This document shows positions 9,503 to 18,353 of a DNA stretch of 64,000 bases, piece by piece. The DNA is from Cognatundibacterium luofuense. GTDB taxonomy: Bacteria; Pseudomonadota; Gammaproteobacteria; Burkholderiales; Burkholderiaceae_D. The stretch spans positions 46,796 to 110,795 of the forward strand of contig NZ_JAGSPN010000016.1 of assembly GCF_018139685.1 (NCBI RefSeq), given 5' to 3'. Each line of letters starts with the position of its first letter. Within the stretch, counting starts at the first letter, position 1. The position numbers and the translations under genes are program-made. The notes below the pieces were generated by a model. That model had not been told where the DNA came from, searched no databases, and worked only from the letters and a program-made list of their open reading frames with translations.

Positions 9503-10111
9503 ATGCAGCACACCGCAACGGAACCACAACGTCTGATCGTCGCGATCACCGGTGCCTCCGGCGCGGTGTACGGTTTGCGCCTGCTGCAGGTCTTGCAGCA
9601 GAATCCGCAGGTCGAAACCCATTTGCTGATTTCGGAAGCCGGTGTTCTGAATATCCATCAGGAAACCGGCCTGCGCCGCAAAGATGTGGAAGCTTTTGCC
9701 GATGTTGTGCATCCGGTGCGCGATATCGGCGCCAGCATCGCCAGCGGTTCGTTTTTATCACATGGCATGGTGATTGCGCCGTGCTCGATGAAAACCCTCG
9801 CCTCTGTGGCGCACGGCATGGCTGACAATCTGATCAGTCGCGCAGCTGACGTGGTACTGAAAGAGCGCCGCCGTCTGGTGCTGATGGTGCGCGAAACCCC
9901 GTTCAATCTTGCGCATCTGCGCAATATGACAGCCGTCACGGAAATGGGGGGCATTATTTTCCCGCCACTGCCCGGCTTTTACCACCGGCCAGCCAGTATC
10001 GATGAAATGATCGACCACACGACGGGTCGTGTTCTGGATTTGTTCAGTATTCCGCATCAGCTGACACCGCGCTGGCAAGGCATGCACGGCACTGATAATT
10101 CACGCAGCTGA
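9503..10111 (+). CDS. ubiX: Flavin prenyltransferase UbiX
   Basis: UbiX family, 202 residues. It makes the prenylated FMN cofactor used by UbiD-type decarboxylases in ubiquinone synthesis. Evidence: N-terminal flavin-binding phrase VAITGASGAVYGLRLL, SGSFLSHGMVIAPCSMKTLASVAHG, and VVLKERRRLVLMVRETPFN, all typical of the family. It lies two bases after grxD. Its last 12 bases overlap the 3' end of the convergent signalling gene. Confidence 0.95.
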   Translation: MQHTATEPQRLIVAITGASGAVYGLRLLQVLQQNPQVETHLLISEAGVLNIHQETGLRRKDVEAFADVVHPVRDIGASIASGSFLSHGMVIAPCSMKTLASVAHGMADNLISRAADVVLKERRRLVLMVRETPFNLAHLRNMTAVTEMGGIIFPPLPGFYHRPASIDEMIDHTTGRVLDLFSIPHQLTPRWQGMHGTDNSRS

Positions 10112-12517
10112 ATGCCGGCTTAACCAGCCAACGGTAAAAAATTCCGCAGGCTGTGGCCGTTCAAAGTAATATCCCTGCGCCGCCATATTCGCCATACCCG
10201 CCAGAATTGCAGCCTGTTCTGCAGTTTCTATGCCTTCGGCAGTCACTTCCAGTCCAAGACTGTGCGCCATTCCCAGCATTGCAGATACCAGCCCGGTATC
10301 CTGCGCTCTGCCCGGCAAAGCACTGACAAACGAACGGTCAATCTTGATCCGGGATACCGGTAAATGCCGCAGCAAGGACACGGACGAATATCCGGTTCCG
10401 AAATCATCAATTGCCACTGTACAGCCAAGTGTGCGCAGTGTTTCGACAATCCGTTTGCTGCGCTGAAAATCCTGCAGTATGGATTCGGTAATTTCAATTT
10501 CCAGTGACTCACCGGACAATTGATAGCGTTGCAGTGCCTGCTGCACAATCGCCCCGAAATCTGCATGCACAAACTGTCGTGGTGACACATTGACTGCCAT
10601 GAATAATGGACGTTGTGTCATTTGCTGCCAGATCTGAATTTGCTGCAATGCCTGTTCCAGTACCCATGTACCAATCGGCTCAATCAGCCCGCTTTCCTCA
10701 GCAACCGGAATAAACTGATCCGGCGATAACAAACCGGATACCGGATGCTGCCAGCGCAATAAGGCTTCGAAGCCCGCGAGACCACCGGTATTCAGGTGCA
10801 TGACCGGCTGATAGTACAGCTGCAATTCCTGCCGTTCCAGCGCGTGATACAGACTTTGCTCGGTCTGTAAACGCGTCCTGACATAGTCCGTCATTTCAAC
10901 AGCATATTCGCAAGCCCGGCCTTTACCCTGATGTTTGGCAGCATACATAGCACTGTCGGCAGCACTGAGCAGCGTATTCAGGTCAAGGCCATCCCGTGGA
11001 TAACTGGCGATACCGATACTGGCACTGACCCGCAATGCATGCTCATCAATCTGCATCGGCTCTGCAATTTGTCTGAGCATTTTTTCTGCCACCAGCCTGC
11101 CATCCTGCTGTCCCGTCAGATTCGGCAAAATAACGACAAACTCATCACCACCCAGGCGGATCGCTTCATCGTGACGGCGGATTTGCGACTGAATACGCCG
11201 GGCAACTTCCTGAATCAGCTTATCGCCGACATGGTGTCCCATCGAGTCATTAATCGCCTTAAATCCATCCAGGTCAATGAACAGAATCGCGAGGCAAGCC
11301 TGCTGGCCATTCGCCAAACTCAATTCCTGCATCAGCCGCTGATCCAGCAAATAGCGATTCCCCAAACCGGTTAAGGGATCATGAAATGCCAGATGCTCAA
11401 GCTGACGTTCTGCTTCCCGGATAAAGCTGATATCTGAAATTGACAAAACAAACTGCTCCGCTGTTCCTGCATCACTTCTGACAGCACACACATGCTGCAA
11501 GGTCGCCATCAGACTGCCATCCTTACGGCGGCAACAAGTTTCACAAGTCCAGTATCCTTCGGGACTGGCCGCAATTTGCGCATAGGTTGGATCTGCTTCG
11601 CGCCTGACCATTAAAAAATCCTGCGGCTGGCGACCGATCACATCCCCCAGACTGAATCCGGTCATACTGCTGAAGGCTGGATTAGCATTCAGAATATGCC
11701 CTGTTGCACTGAGAATCAGCATGCCTTCGGCAGCAGTGCTGAACACAACACTGGCCTGCCGCAGGTTTTCCTCCATCGTTTTACGCAGCGTGATATCCCG
11801 TAATGCACCAATGACCAGCTCTTGCCCCAGTGCATTTCGCTGCAGTTTCCCATAAATTTCCAGCCAGCCAAATTCATGATGACGTCGCTGCACACGGAAC
11901 TGATGGTGAAAATAACCGGACTGCCGGAACAAGTCCTGCACTTGTATCTGATCATCCGGATGCACTCTGCGAATGAGTTCCTGCAAGCCGGCTTGTACCG
12001 GTCGCAGACTTAGTCCGAGTAACTGATGAAAACGTGCATCACCCTGCACCTGATCAGGCCCGGCATCCCATTCCCAACTCCCCATTTCGGCCGCTTCCAG
12101 TGCAACTGCGAGACGCTGCTCAGAGCGGGATAAACTGACTTCTGCATCATGCCGCGAACGTGCAACCTGAATAACTGCCTGCAATTCTTTGTTTTCAAAC
12201 GGCTTCATTACATAACCGAAAGGACGAGTGCCTGCCGCCCGTTCAACGGTTTCATCATCAGCATACGCAGTCAGAAAGATCACCGGTAATTTCCAGCGTT
12301 GATAAATTTCACGACAGGTTTCAATACCGTCACGGTCGCCGTCAATATGAATATCCATGAACACCATACTGGGCTGTGTGTGCGCCACCAGTTGCATTGC
12401 TTCCTCAAAACTCGCACCGATCCCAGTGACTGTATGTCCCAGCTCAAGCAGGCTTTGTTGCAAATCCAGTGCTACTACCGGCTCGTCTTCAATAACCAGA
12501 ATTTGTTCGCTGATCAT
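10100..12517 (-). CDS. Response regulator with PAS, GGDEF and EAL domains (c-di-GMP turnover)
   Basis: Cytoplasmic protein of 805 residues. The order is: receiver domain with phospho-acceptor Asp55 (VFMDIHIDG) and acidic pair ED; two PAS domains (about 130-370); GGDEF (about 380-545) with intact LGGDEF and an inhibitory-site RxxD (RRHD) five residues before it; EAL (about 555-795) with intact GFEALLRW. Both catalytic signatures look complete, so it could make or break down cyclic di-GMP. It overlaps the upstream kinase gene by four bases (ATGA at 12514-12517), so the two proteins are almost certainly a phosphotransfer pair. No membrane segments. Confidence 0.93.
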   Translation of the reverse strand: MISEQILVIEDEPVVALDLQQSLLELGHTVTGIGASFEEAMQLVAHTQPSMVFMDIHIDGDRDGIETCREIYQRWKLPVIFLTAYADDETVERAAGTRPFGYVMKPFENKELQAVIQVARSRHDAEVSLSRSEQRLAVALEAAEMGSWEWDAGPDQVQGDARFHQLLGLSLRPVQAGLQELIRRVHPDDQIQVQDLFRQSGYFHHQFRVQRRHHEFGWLEIYGKLQRNALGQELVIGALRDITLRKTMEENLRQASVVFSTAAEGMLILSATGHILNANPAFSSMTGFSLGDVIGRQPQDFLMVRREADPTYAQIAASPEGYWTCETCCRRKDGSLMATLQHVCAVRSDAGTAEQFVLSISDISFIREAERQLEHLAFHDPLTGLGNRYLLDQRLMQELSLANGQQACLAILFIDLDGFKAINDSMGHHVGDKLIQEVARRIQSQIRRHDEAIRLGGDEFVVILPNLTGQQDGRLVAEKMLRQIAEPMQIDEHALRVSASIGIASYPRDGLDLNTLLSAADSAMYAAKHQGKGRACEYAVEMTDYVRTRLQTEQSLYHALERQELQLYYQPVMHLNTGGLAGFEALLRWQHPVSGLLSPDQFIPVAEESGLIEPIGTWVLEQALQQIQIWQQMTQRPLFMAVNVSPRQFVHADFGAIVQQALQRYQLSGESLEIEITESILQDFQRSKRIVETLRTLGCTVAIDDFGTGYSSVSLLRHLPVSRIKIDRSFVSALPGRAQDTGLVSAMLGMAHSLGLEVTAEGIETAEQAAILAGMANMAAQGYYFERPQPAEFFTVGWLSRHSAA

Positions 12518-14325
12518 GACAAACCTCCCTCCTGCGCCAGCATGACACTGACCAGCGTGCCAGCAGCACTGCTTTCATGGGAGAGTTGTCCGTGCAATTG
12601 TCGTACAAACATGGGAATCAGCTGAGAACCCAGCCCCTGCTGAGCCTGCCAGTTGAAGCCATCCGGTAGTCCCTTGCCATCATCCTGCACACTGATCACA
12701 ATCCGGCTACCGCTGCGCAGCGCACTGACAGTAATCAGGCCTGAACTGCCTGCCGGGAATGCATGTTTGATCGCATTCAGAATCAGCTCATTCATGACCA
12801 GTCCGCACGGAATCATTTGCTGCACATGCAAACTGATACCGGTATCGTTGTCAGGATTGAGTTGCAGGCGTATGCCTTTTTTTTCTGTGGCATATAGCGG
12901 TGCAGATAATGCAATCAGATTCTTAAGAAAATCATTCAGATTCACTTCCGACATGTGATGCGACTCATACAGCAGCTGGTGAATCAGCGCCATCGCCTTG
13001 ATCCGCCCCTGACTTTCAGCAAGAACAGCAGCCACCTCCGGACTGGCTTTACGCGCCTGCAAATTCAGTAAACTGGAGACAATTTGCAAATTATTTTTGA
13101 CCCGATGATGAACTTCATGCAGCAGCGTGGTTTTTTCTTCCAGCGCTTGCTCAAGCATATGCATTTGCTGCTTCTGGTATGACACATCACGTGCCAGCTT
13201 ACAGGCTCCGACAACCTGTCCCAGACTGTCACGCAACGGAGAAATGGTGACCGACACATCCAGCACATGGCCACTGCGATGAATTCTGCGTGTTTCAAAT
13301 CCCGGAATGCGCTCGCCTTGCGATATTCTTCGCATGAGTGCGTTTTCTTCTGCAAGCAACTCTGATGGGAAAATCGTGGTGATGGGTTTCCCCAGCATGT
13401 CTTCCGCAGTGTAACCAAGTAAGCGTTCAGCTGCCGGATTCCAGCTGGTTACCCGCCCATCCAGTGATTTCGTAATAATCGCATCATCTGATGATTCAAT
13501 GACAGAGCGAAGGTGCTCTTCCGAGCGATGTAAGGCTTGCTCGCTTTCATGACGTTTAGAGATGTCGATTCCGGACGGAATCAGGTGGGTAATGCGGCCG
13601 TACTCATCACGTAACGGCGCCAGCATGAACTCAATCCACATCAGCATACCATCACGCATTCTGACGGCCACATCATAACGGCTGACTTCTCCTTTGGTGC
13701 AACGCGCCACCGCCTGGCGCAATTGTTCCTGCACTTCTGCGGAATAAGACCACCAGTAGCAATCCCAGAATTTTTTTCCCTCTACATCTGCAGGCTGAAT
13801 GCCTGCCGCCTCGAGCGGCGCACGGTTCGCGTGTAACAGTGTGCCATCCAGTTCAAGTACGCCAACAAATGCAAATAAATTATCCAGCACCCGGAGTAAG
13901 CGCTCCTCGCTTTCCTGACGCAGAGTCGCTTCAAAATCATCGACACTGGCATCCTGGATCACACCAAGAATGAGCCTGGTTTTGCCTTGTTCATCAAGCA
14001 GTGGGTAATAGGATGCCAGTCTGTGCACGAGTACGCCATCAAAACGCGGATGACGTCCTTTGATGCGCTGATGTATTAGCGGACATGCATACTCAGCGAC
14101 GAACTGCAGCTTGGGTTCGATAGCATCAGCAACATGGGGAAGATATTCGCGTAAAGTCTTTCCCAACTGAGCATCCAGCGGCAAACGGTTCAGTTCTGCG
14201 TGGCGCTGATTGATAAACAGTAAGCGGAAATCACAATCCAGCACCACAATCCCCAGTGGTACGTGCTCAGCCAGTAACTCAAACACTTGCTGAACCTGAT
14301 CATCAGAAAGTAAGTGGGAAGTCAT
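12514..14325 (-). CDS. PAS-domain sensor histidine kinase, HisKA_2 (HWE-related) type
   Basis: Sensor kinase of 603 residues without membrane segments, so it should sense a cytoplasmic cue. Three PAS-like modules (about 15-130, 140-265, 270-385) precede the dimerisation/phospho-acceptor box LLHEVHHRVKNNLQIVSSLL, the signature of the HisKA_2 group. The ATPase domain shows an N-box (MNELILNAIKHAF) and a G-box (DDGKGLPDGF). The first base of its TGA stop lies within the start codon of the c-di-GMP regulator (ATGA overlap), making that protein its likely partner. The ligand is unknown. Confidence 0.92.
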   Translation of the reverse strand: MTSHLLSDDQVQQVFELLAEHVPLGIVVLDCDFRLLFINQRHAELNRLPLDAQLGKTLREYLPHVADAIEPKLQFVAEYACPLIHQRIKGRHPRFDGVLVHRLASYYPLLDEQGKTRLILGVIQDASVDDFEATLRQESEERLLRVLDNLFAFVGVLELDGTLLHANRAPLEAAGIQPADVEGKKFWDCYWWSYSAEVQEQLRQAVARCTKGEVSRYDVAVRMRDGMLMWIEFMLAPLRDEYGRITHLIPSGIDISKRHESEQALHRSEEHLRSVIESSDDAIITKSLDGRVTSWNPAAERLLGYTAEDMLGKPITTIFPSELLAEENALMRRISQGERIPGFETRRIHRSGHVLDVSVTISPLRDSLGQVVGACKLARDVSYQKQQMHMLEQALEEKTTLLHEVHHRVKNNLQIVSSLLNLQARKASPEVAAVLAESQGRIKAMALIHQLLYESHHMSEVNLNDFLKNLIALSAPLYATEKKGIRLQLNPDNDTGISLHVQQMIPCGLVMNELILNAIKHAFPAGSSGLITVSALRSGSRIVISVQDDGKGLPDGFNWQAQQGLGSQLIPMFVRQLHGQLSHESSAAGTLVSVMLAQEGGLS

Positions 14326-14420
14326 TGTGGTCAGATCGTCATTTTCTTCAGATCACTATATGTGACATGGCAAAAATTTCAATCAGAAATCTGCCGCCTT
14401 TCCAATTACTGTTGTAACAA

Positions 14421-14446
14421 TAAAAAAGGGAGCACTATGTGCCCCC
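14421..14446 (-). terminator. Terminator of the dipeptidyl peptidase gene
   Basis: On the minus strand GGGGGCAC-ATA-GTGCTCCC (eight pairs, one G-U) is followed by T6. It lies about 38 bp after the stop at 14484. Confidence 0.85.
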
Positions 14447-14483
14447 TCACTAAACTGCCATATTGCCAGTACAGGTAGATCGC

Positions 14484-16673
14484 TTAAAGATTTTCCTTCA
14501 AAAATTTCCATTTTGCTTTCTGCAGCGACCAGATTTCCCAGGCACCGCGCGGTCCGTGCCCCATACCGGGATACAGTTGCAAACTGTACTCTTTGTCATT
14601 TTTAATCAGCGCGTCGATCAGCATCACCATATTTTGCGGATGGACGTTGTCATCCATGGTGCCGTGCATAATCATGATTTTTCCGCTCAGTGCAGAGGCT
14701 GCCTTAATCACGCTGCTGCGTTCATACCCTTCTTTATTTTCCGAAGGCAGACCCATATAGCGTTCGGTATAAATGCTGTCATACAGATGCCAGTCAGTCA
14801 CCGGAGCGCCGACAAAGCCGATTTTCCATGCTTTGCTGTGGGTCATCGCGTAGGATGTAAAATAGCCGCCATAACTCCAGCCGTTCAGAGCGATTCTGTC
14901 CATATCTGCCCACCCTTTCGTACGCAGCCACTCCAGGCCATCAAGCTGGTCCTGCAGCTCGGTACTACCAAGATTACGGTGGATACCCCAGGCACTGGAC
15001 GCACCCTTATTACTGGCGCTGCGGTTATCCAGCACCCAGACAATGTACCCCTGCTGCGCAAGGAAATGCGGGTACAAATCATTGCTCCAGCGATCGTTCA
15101 CTTGTGGAGCCATCGGTCCGGCGTACAAATGCTGATACACAGGATATTTACGCTTAGGATCAAAATCTGGCGGCAGGTATAACAGACTTTCCAGCAGGAA
15201 GCCGTCACGGGCTTTAACCTGCTGCTGGCTGACTTTTGCCAGCTTCAGCGACTGAACAGCCTCTGGTACCGGCGTTTCATCCGTCAGTTTCAACAACTGC
15301 CCTTGCGCATTGAAAACGCCTTGCTTAGGTGGATGCTGCAGACTACTCCAGCTATCAATGTAGTGACTAAAGTCGCTGCTCCAGCGAATCTGGTGCGATC
15401 CTTTTTCCTGCGTCAGACGACGCATAGCACCATCGTTCAAAGACACTGAAAATAAATCATTACCAATCGGGTTTCTCTCATTGGCAGTGAAATAAATCTC
15501 ACCGGCCTTTTCATTTACTCCGTGCAGTTCGCGCACGTCCCAGTCACCTTTTGTCACCGATCCGATCAGTTGATAATCAGAACGATAGCGATAGATATGT
15601 CTGTGACCTGTCCGGTCGGATTCCCAAAGGAAACCACCATCTTTCAGGAAAACAGGGAAAGGCAGACGCTCAGTCCAGGCTGGAGACGTTTCCCGGACCA
15701 TGACTTTGCTTTTCTTCAGATCTGCGTCGTACATACGCAAATCAAGCCAGGTTTGCACGCGATTCTGCCAGGATGACAATAATTTGCCGTCCGGCGTCCA
15801 GCCCACCTGCACGATCAGCGTTTCCTGATCAGGATACGGATTTTCTGTCCAGCTCAGCTTTCCGTTTTTATCCAGAATACCCAGTCTGACCACCGGATTC
15901 GGATCACCGGCTTTAGGATAGCGTGTGCGTTCAGTGCGCACTGGTTGCGCATGCTCACCCGCCAGCGTATACACCGGCACTTTGCTTTCATCAAAATTCA
16001 GGAATGCCAGTTTACTGGAGTCCGGTGCCCACCAGAATGCGCGCAGCTTACCGCGACCATAGACCTCCTCCATATAAACCCAGTCCAGGCGTCCGTTAAA
16101 GTTGGTCTCGCTGCCATCATGGGTAAGACGGGTTTCCTTAGCAGTTGCAATATCCGTCAGATAAATATCATTGCCTTTCAAATAGGCAACCGATTTCGCA
16201 TCCGGAGAAAGAATCGCTTCATCTTCAGCCTGATCCGGTGTGTGGGTCAGCTCACGGGAAATGCCGGCTTTCAGATCCAGTAACCAAAGATCATTTTTAT
16301 ATGTAAATAAATACGCATCAACACCCGGACGAATCTCAGCGCCCAGCTTATCGGCAATCGCGCTGACTTGCTTCTCCTCGATACCTGCCTTGCGCAGTAT
16401 AGCCGTCACCGGATTTTCTTTTCCGAGCGCCGTCTTTTGCCAGCTTTGCAAATCCACCACCGATTGCTGGAGCGCACCATCCTTCATAGCGGATTCAATC
16501 AGACGATTCTGCGCATCCCAGCTCAGGCGCGATAATGGCTTGAGCTTGGTATCAATTTTCTGCTCTGGGTGATACAGCATTTCGAGGGTCAGACGACCAT
16601 CGTCCGCTGCTCCGGCAAATAAAGGCATGGTAATCAGCATGCCGGCTGCACAATGTTTTAATAAGGAATTCAT
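14484..16673 (-). CDS. Dipeptidyl peptidase IV, S9B family, exported
   Basis: Secreted serine peptidase of 729 residues that releases dipeptides from peptides with Pro or Ala at the second position. I chose the ATG at 16673, which gives a signal peptide (CAAGMLITMPLFAGA) and a GGAAAGAGAG RBS; the in-frame extension upstream lacks both. The N-terminal half is the DPPIV beta-propeller, with the S9B acidic phrase DWVYMEEVYGR that binds the substrate N-terminus. The C-terminal hydrolase domain has GWSYGGY (Ser near 600), HGTMDDNVHP (Asp near 675) and a His in GMGHGPRG (near 708). It is monocistronic, with a terminator downstream. Confidence 0.93.
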   Translation of the reverse strand: MNSLLKHCAAGMLITMPLFAGAADDGRLTLEMLYHPEQKIDTKLKPLSRLSWDAQNRLIESAMKDGALQQSVVDLQSWQKTALGKENPVTAILRKAGIEEKQVSAIADKLGAEIRPGVDAYLFTYKNDLWLLDLKAGISRELTHTPDQAEDEAILSPDAKSVAYLKGNDIYLTDIATAKETRLTHDGSETNFNGRLDWVYMEEVYGRGKLRAFWWAPDSSKLAFLNFDESKVPVYTLAGEHAQPVRTERTRYPKAGDPNPVVRLGILDKNGKLSWTENPYPDQETLIVQVGWTPDGKLLSSWQNRVQTWLDLRMYDADLKKSKVMVRETSPAWTERLPFPVFLKDGGFLWESDRTGHRHIYRYRSDYQLIGSVTKGDWDVRELHGVNEKAGEIYFTANERNPIGNDLFSVSLNDGAMRRLTQEKGSHQIRWSSDFSHYIDSWSSLQHPPKQGVFNAQGQLLKLTDETPVPEAVQSLKLAKVSQQQVKARDGFLLESLLYLPPDFDPKRKYPVYQHLYAGPMAPQVNDRWSNDLYPHFLAQQGYIVWVLDNRSASNKGASSAWGIHRNLGSTELQDQLDGLEWLRTKGWADMDRIALNGWSYGGYFTSYAMTHSKAWKIGFVGAPVTDWHLYDSIYTERYMGLPSENKEGYERSSVIKAASALSGKIMIMHGTMDDNVHPQNMVMLIDALIKNDKEYSLQLYPGMGHGPRGAWEIWSLQKAKWKFLKENL

Positions 16674-16844
16674 GTCTCTCTTTCCGTATTTTTCTGATCG
16701 TTGGAAGTGTGAGCGCATTCTGTAAATTCTGCGCTTCGGCAGTTCAGACACAGATGCTTAGAATTTGGTTCCTGTGGCAACAGCAGACTTTGTGTCCCGT
16801 TCGAAACAATCCAGGAGATGCGTGAATAGAACGCGAAAAAGAAA

Positions 16845-16876
16845 AAACCCGTTGTTATTGCTAACAACGGGTTTTT
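16845..16876 (-). terminator. Terminator of tRNA-Thr (bidirectional)
   Basis: AAACCCGTTGTTA and TAACAACGGGTTT form a perfect 13-bp stem with a 4-base loop and T/A tracts on both sides. It begins a few bases after the tRNA 3' end. Confidence 0.9.
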
Positions 16877-16878
16877 AT

Positions 16879-16954
16879 TGGTGCCGGCTGCCGGAATCGA
16901 ACTGGCCACCTGATGATTACAAGTCAACTGCTCTACCAAATGAGCTAAGCCGGC
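16879..16954 (-). tRNA. tRNA-Thr (anticodon TGT), with unusual mismatches
   Basis: Cloverleaf of 76 nt with encoded CCA. The acceptor GCCGGCT pairs perfectly with AGCCGGC, the D-stem GCTC/GAGC is intact, the anticodon loop is CTTGTAA (TGT, reads ACA), and the T-loop TTCGATT is canonical. Two stem pairs are broken: T28-T42 in the anticodon stem and A52-C62 in the T-stem; position 15/48 is T/G rather than a standard Levitt pair. It lies about 55 bp after the sspB stop and may share its transcript; a strong terminator follows. The call is firm, and full function is somewhat uncertain. Confidence 0.93.
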
Positions 16955-17008
16955 GTAAACTTTACAGCGTTTTCTGAATTTCAGTATCGCTGAAGACCCA
17001 CATTATAG

Positions 17009-17485
17009 CTACTTCACGATCTTAAGGGAAGGCCTTTCCGGTTTTTTTTGTGAAATTTCTTCTGCGGCAGATTTATCTTCAGCCTCAGCGCCTTGCTCCG
17101 GAACCAGACCGAGGACAGCTGGCGGCTCAACAGCATCAGATACAGCAGTATCCGTCTGCTCAGCATTTTCGTTCAGACTAACCTCAAACGCCATACCCTG
17201 ACCATTTTCACTAGCGTAAATCGCAATGACATTTCCGACCGGAATGCAGATGTCACGTGAAATACCACCGAAACGTGCCTTAAAACTGACCTGATCATTA
17301 TCCATCTTCAGGCTGCTGGTCGCCCCGAAACTGATGTTCAGGACAATTTCCCCATTCCGCACAAATTCCATCGGTACTCTGACACCAGCAGTGACTTTCA
17401 CTGCCAGATACGGCGTGTATCCGTTATCAGTACACCATTCATAAATCGCCCGCATGAAATAGGGCTTGGTAGAAGTTTCCTGCAT
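17009..17485 (-). CDS. sspB: ClpXP adaptor SspB
   Basis: SspB homologue of 158 residues, which brings ssrA-tagged proteins to ClpXP. The folded N-terminal domain (about 1-110) carries PYFMRAIYEWCTDNGYTPYL and FKARFGGISRDICIPVGNVIAIYA, typical of the family. It is followed by an acidic, flexible linker and ends in a short basic-hydrophobic tail (PSLKIVK) that matches the ClpX-binding module at SspB C-termini. It lies downstream of sspA, as in many Beta- and Gammaproteobacteria, but with a stem-loop in between. Confidence 0.95.
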   Translation of the reverse strand: MQETSTKPYFMRAIYEWCTDNGYTPYLAVKVTAGVRVPMEFVRNGEIVLNISFGATSSLKMDNDQVSFKARFGGISRDICIPVGNVIAIYASENGQGMAFEVSLNENAEQTDTAVSDAVEPPAVLGLVPEQGAEAEDKSAAEEISQKKPERPSLKIVK

Positions 17486-17537
17486 GTTATCGGCCTAAAA
17501 AATTCCAGTTCAAGGGTGCAGCATAGCTGTACCGCAC

Positions 17538-17576
17538 AAAAACAACAAGGCTGACCGGTTCAGGGGTCAGCCTTGT
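17538..17576 (-). terminator. Stem-loop between sspA and sspB
   Basis: ACAAGGCTGACC (17545-17556) pairs with GGTCAGCCTTGT (17565-17576). On the minus strand it is followed by a broken T-run (TTGTTTTTG). It may be a terminator or attenuator that sets the sspB level relative to sspA. Confidence 0.6.
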
Positions 17577-17595
17577 ACGATACGCTCAGAACAAA

Positions 17596-18207
17596 TCAGC
17601 GACGCATGACTTTCTCAGATGGTGTCAGTGCCTCAATGTAAGCCGGACGCGAGAAAATACGCTCTGCGTACTTCATGATCGGCGCAGCGGTTTTGGACAA
17701 TTCGATACCGTAATGATCCAGACGCCACAGCAAAGGTGCTACGGCAACGTCCAGCATAGAAAACTCGTCGCCCAGCATATATTTATTTTTCACAAACAAT
17801 GGTGCGAGCTGAGTCAGCCGGTCACGAATTTCCAGACGCGCTTTCTCTTGTGCCTTCACAGCGTTCGGGCCTTTATCGTTTTCCAGCGTATGTACGTGGA
17901 TAAACAATTCTTTTTCGAAATTGAACAGCATCAGACGCGCACGTGCACGCTGCAGCGGATCCGCAGGCATCAGTTGCGGATGCGGAAAACGCTCATCAAT
18001 GTATTCATTGATGATATTCGATTCGTACAAAACCAGATCACGCTCAACCAGAATCGGCACCTGACCATACGGATTCATGGTCGAGATATCTTCCGGTTTA
18101 TTAAACAGATCCACATCACGGATTTCGAAATCCATGCCTTTTTCAAACAATACCAGTCGGCAGCGCTGGGAGAATGGGCAGGTTGTACCCGAGTAGAGAA
18201 CCATCAT
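17596..18207 (-). CDS. sspA: Stringent starvation protein A (SspA)
   Basis: Glutathione-S-transferase-fold protein of 203 residues, which in E. coli binds RNA polymerase in stationary phase. The N-terminal thioredoxin-like part has LYSGTTCPFSQRCRLVLFEKG and NPYGQVPILVERDLVLYESNII; the C-terminal helical part has NKYMLGDEFSMLDVAVAPLLWRL. It lies after petABC in the same orientation, an arrangement common in Betaproteobacteria. A longer in-frame start is not needed: ATGATG at 18207 follows a GAAGGA RBS. Confidence 0.95.
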   Translation of the reverse strand: MMVLYSGTTCPFSQRCRLVLFEKGMDFEIRDVDLFNKPEDISTMNPYGQVPILVERDLVLYESNIINEYIDERFPHPQLMPADPLQRARARLMLFNFEKELFIHVHTLENDKGPNAVKAQEKARLEIRDRLTQLAPLFVKNKYMLGDEFSMLDVAVAPLLWRLDHYGIELSKTAAPIMKYAERIFSRPAYIEALTPSEKVMRR

Positions 18208-18353
18208 CGTAGCAGTTCCTTCAAAAACGATCAGGGCGAGACACGAAAGCGCCTCACCCTTGGTGATAAATCACCCGCTTACTACGTATAAAAAGCGGGC
18301 TGACGATAGCAGACGCCGGAACCGACGGACTCAGATTCCGGCAATTATTGCAC

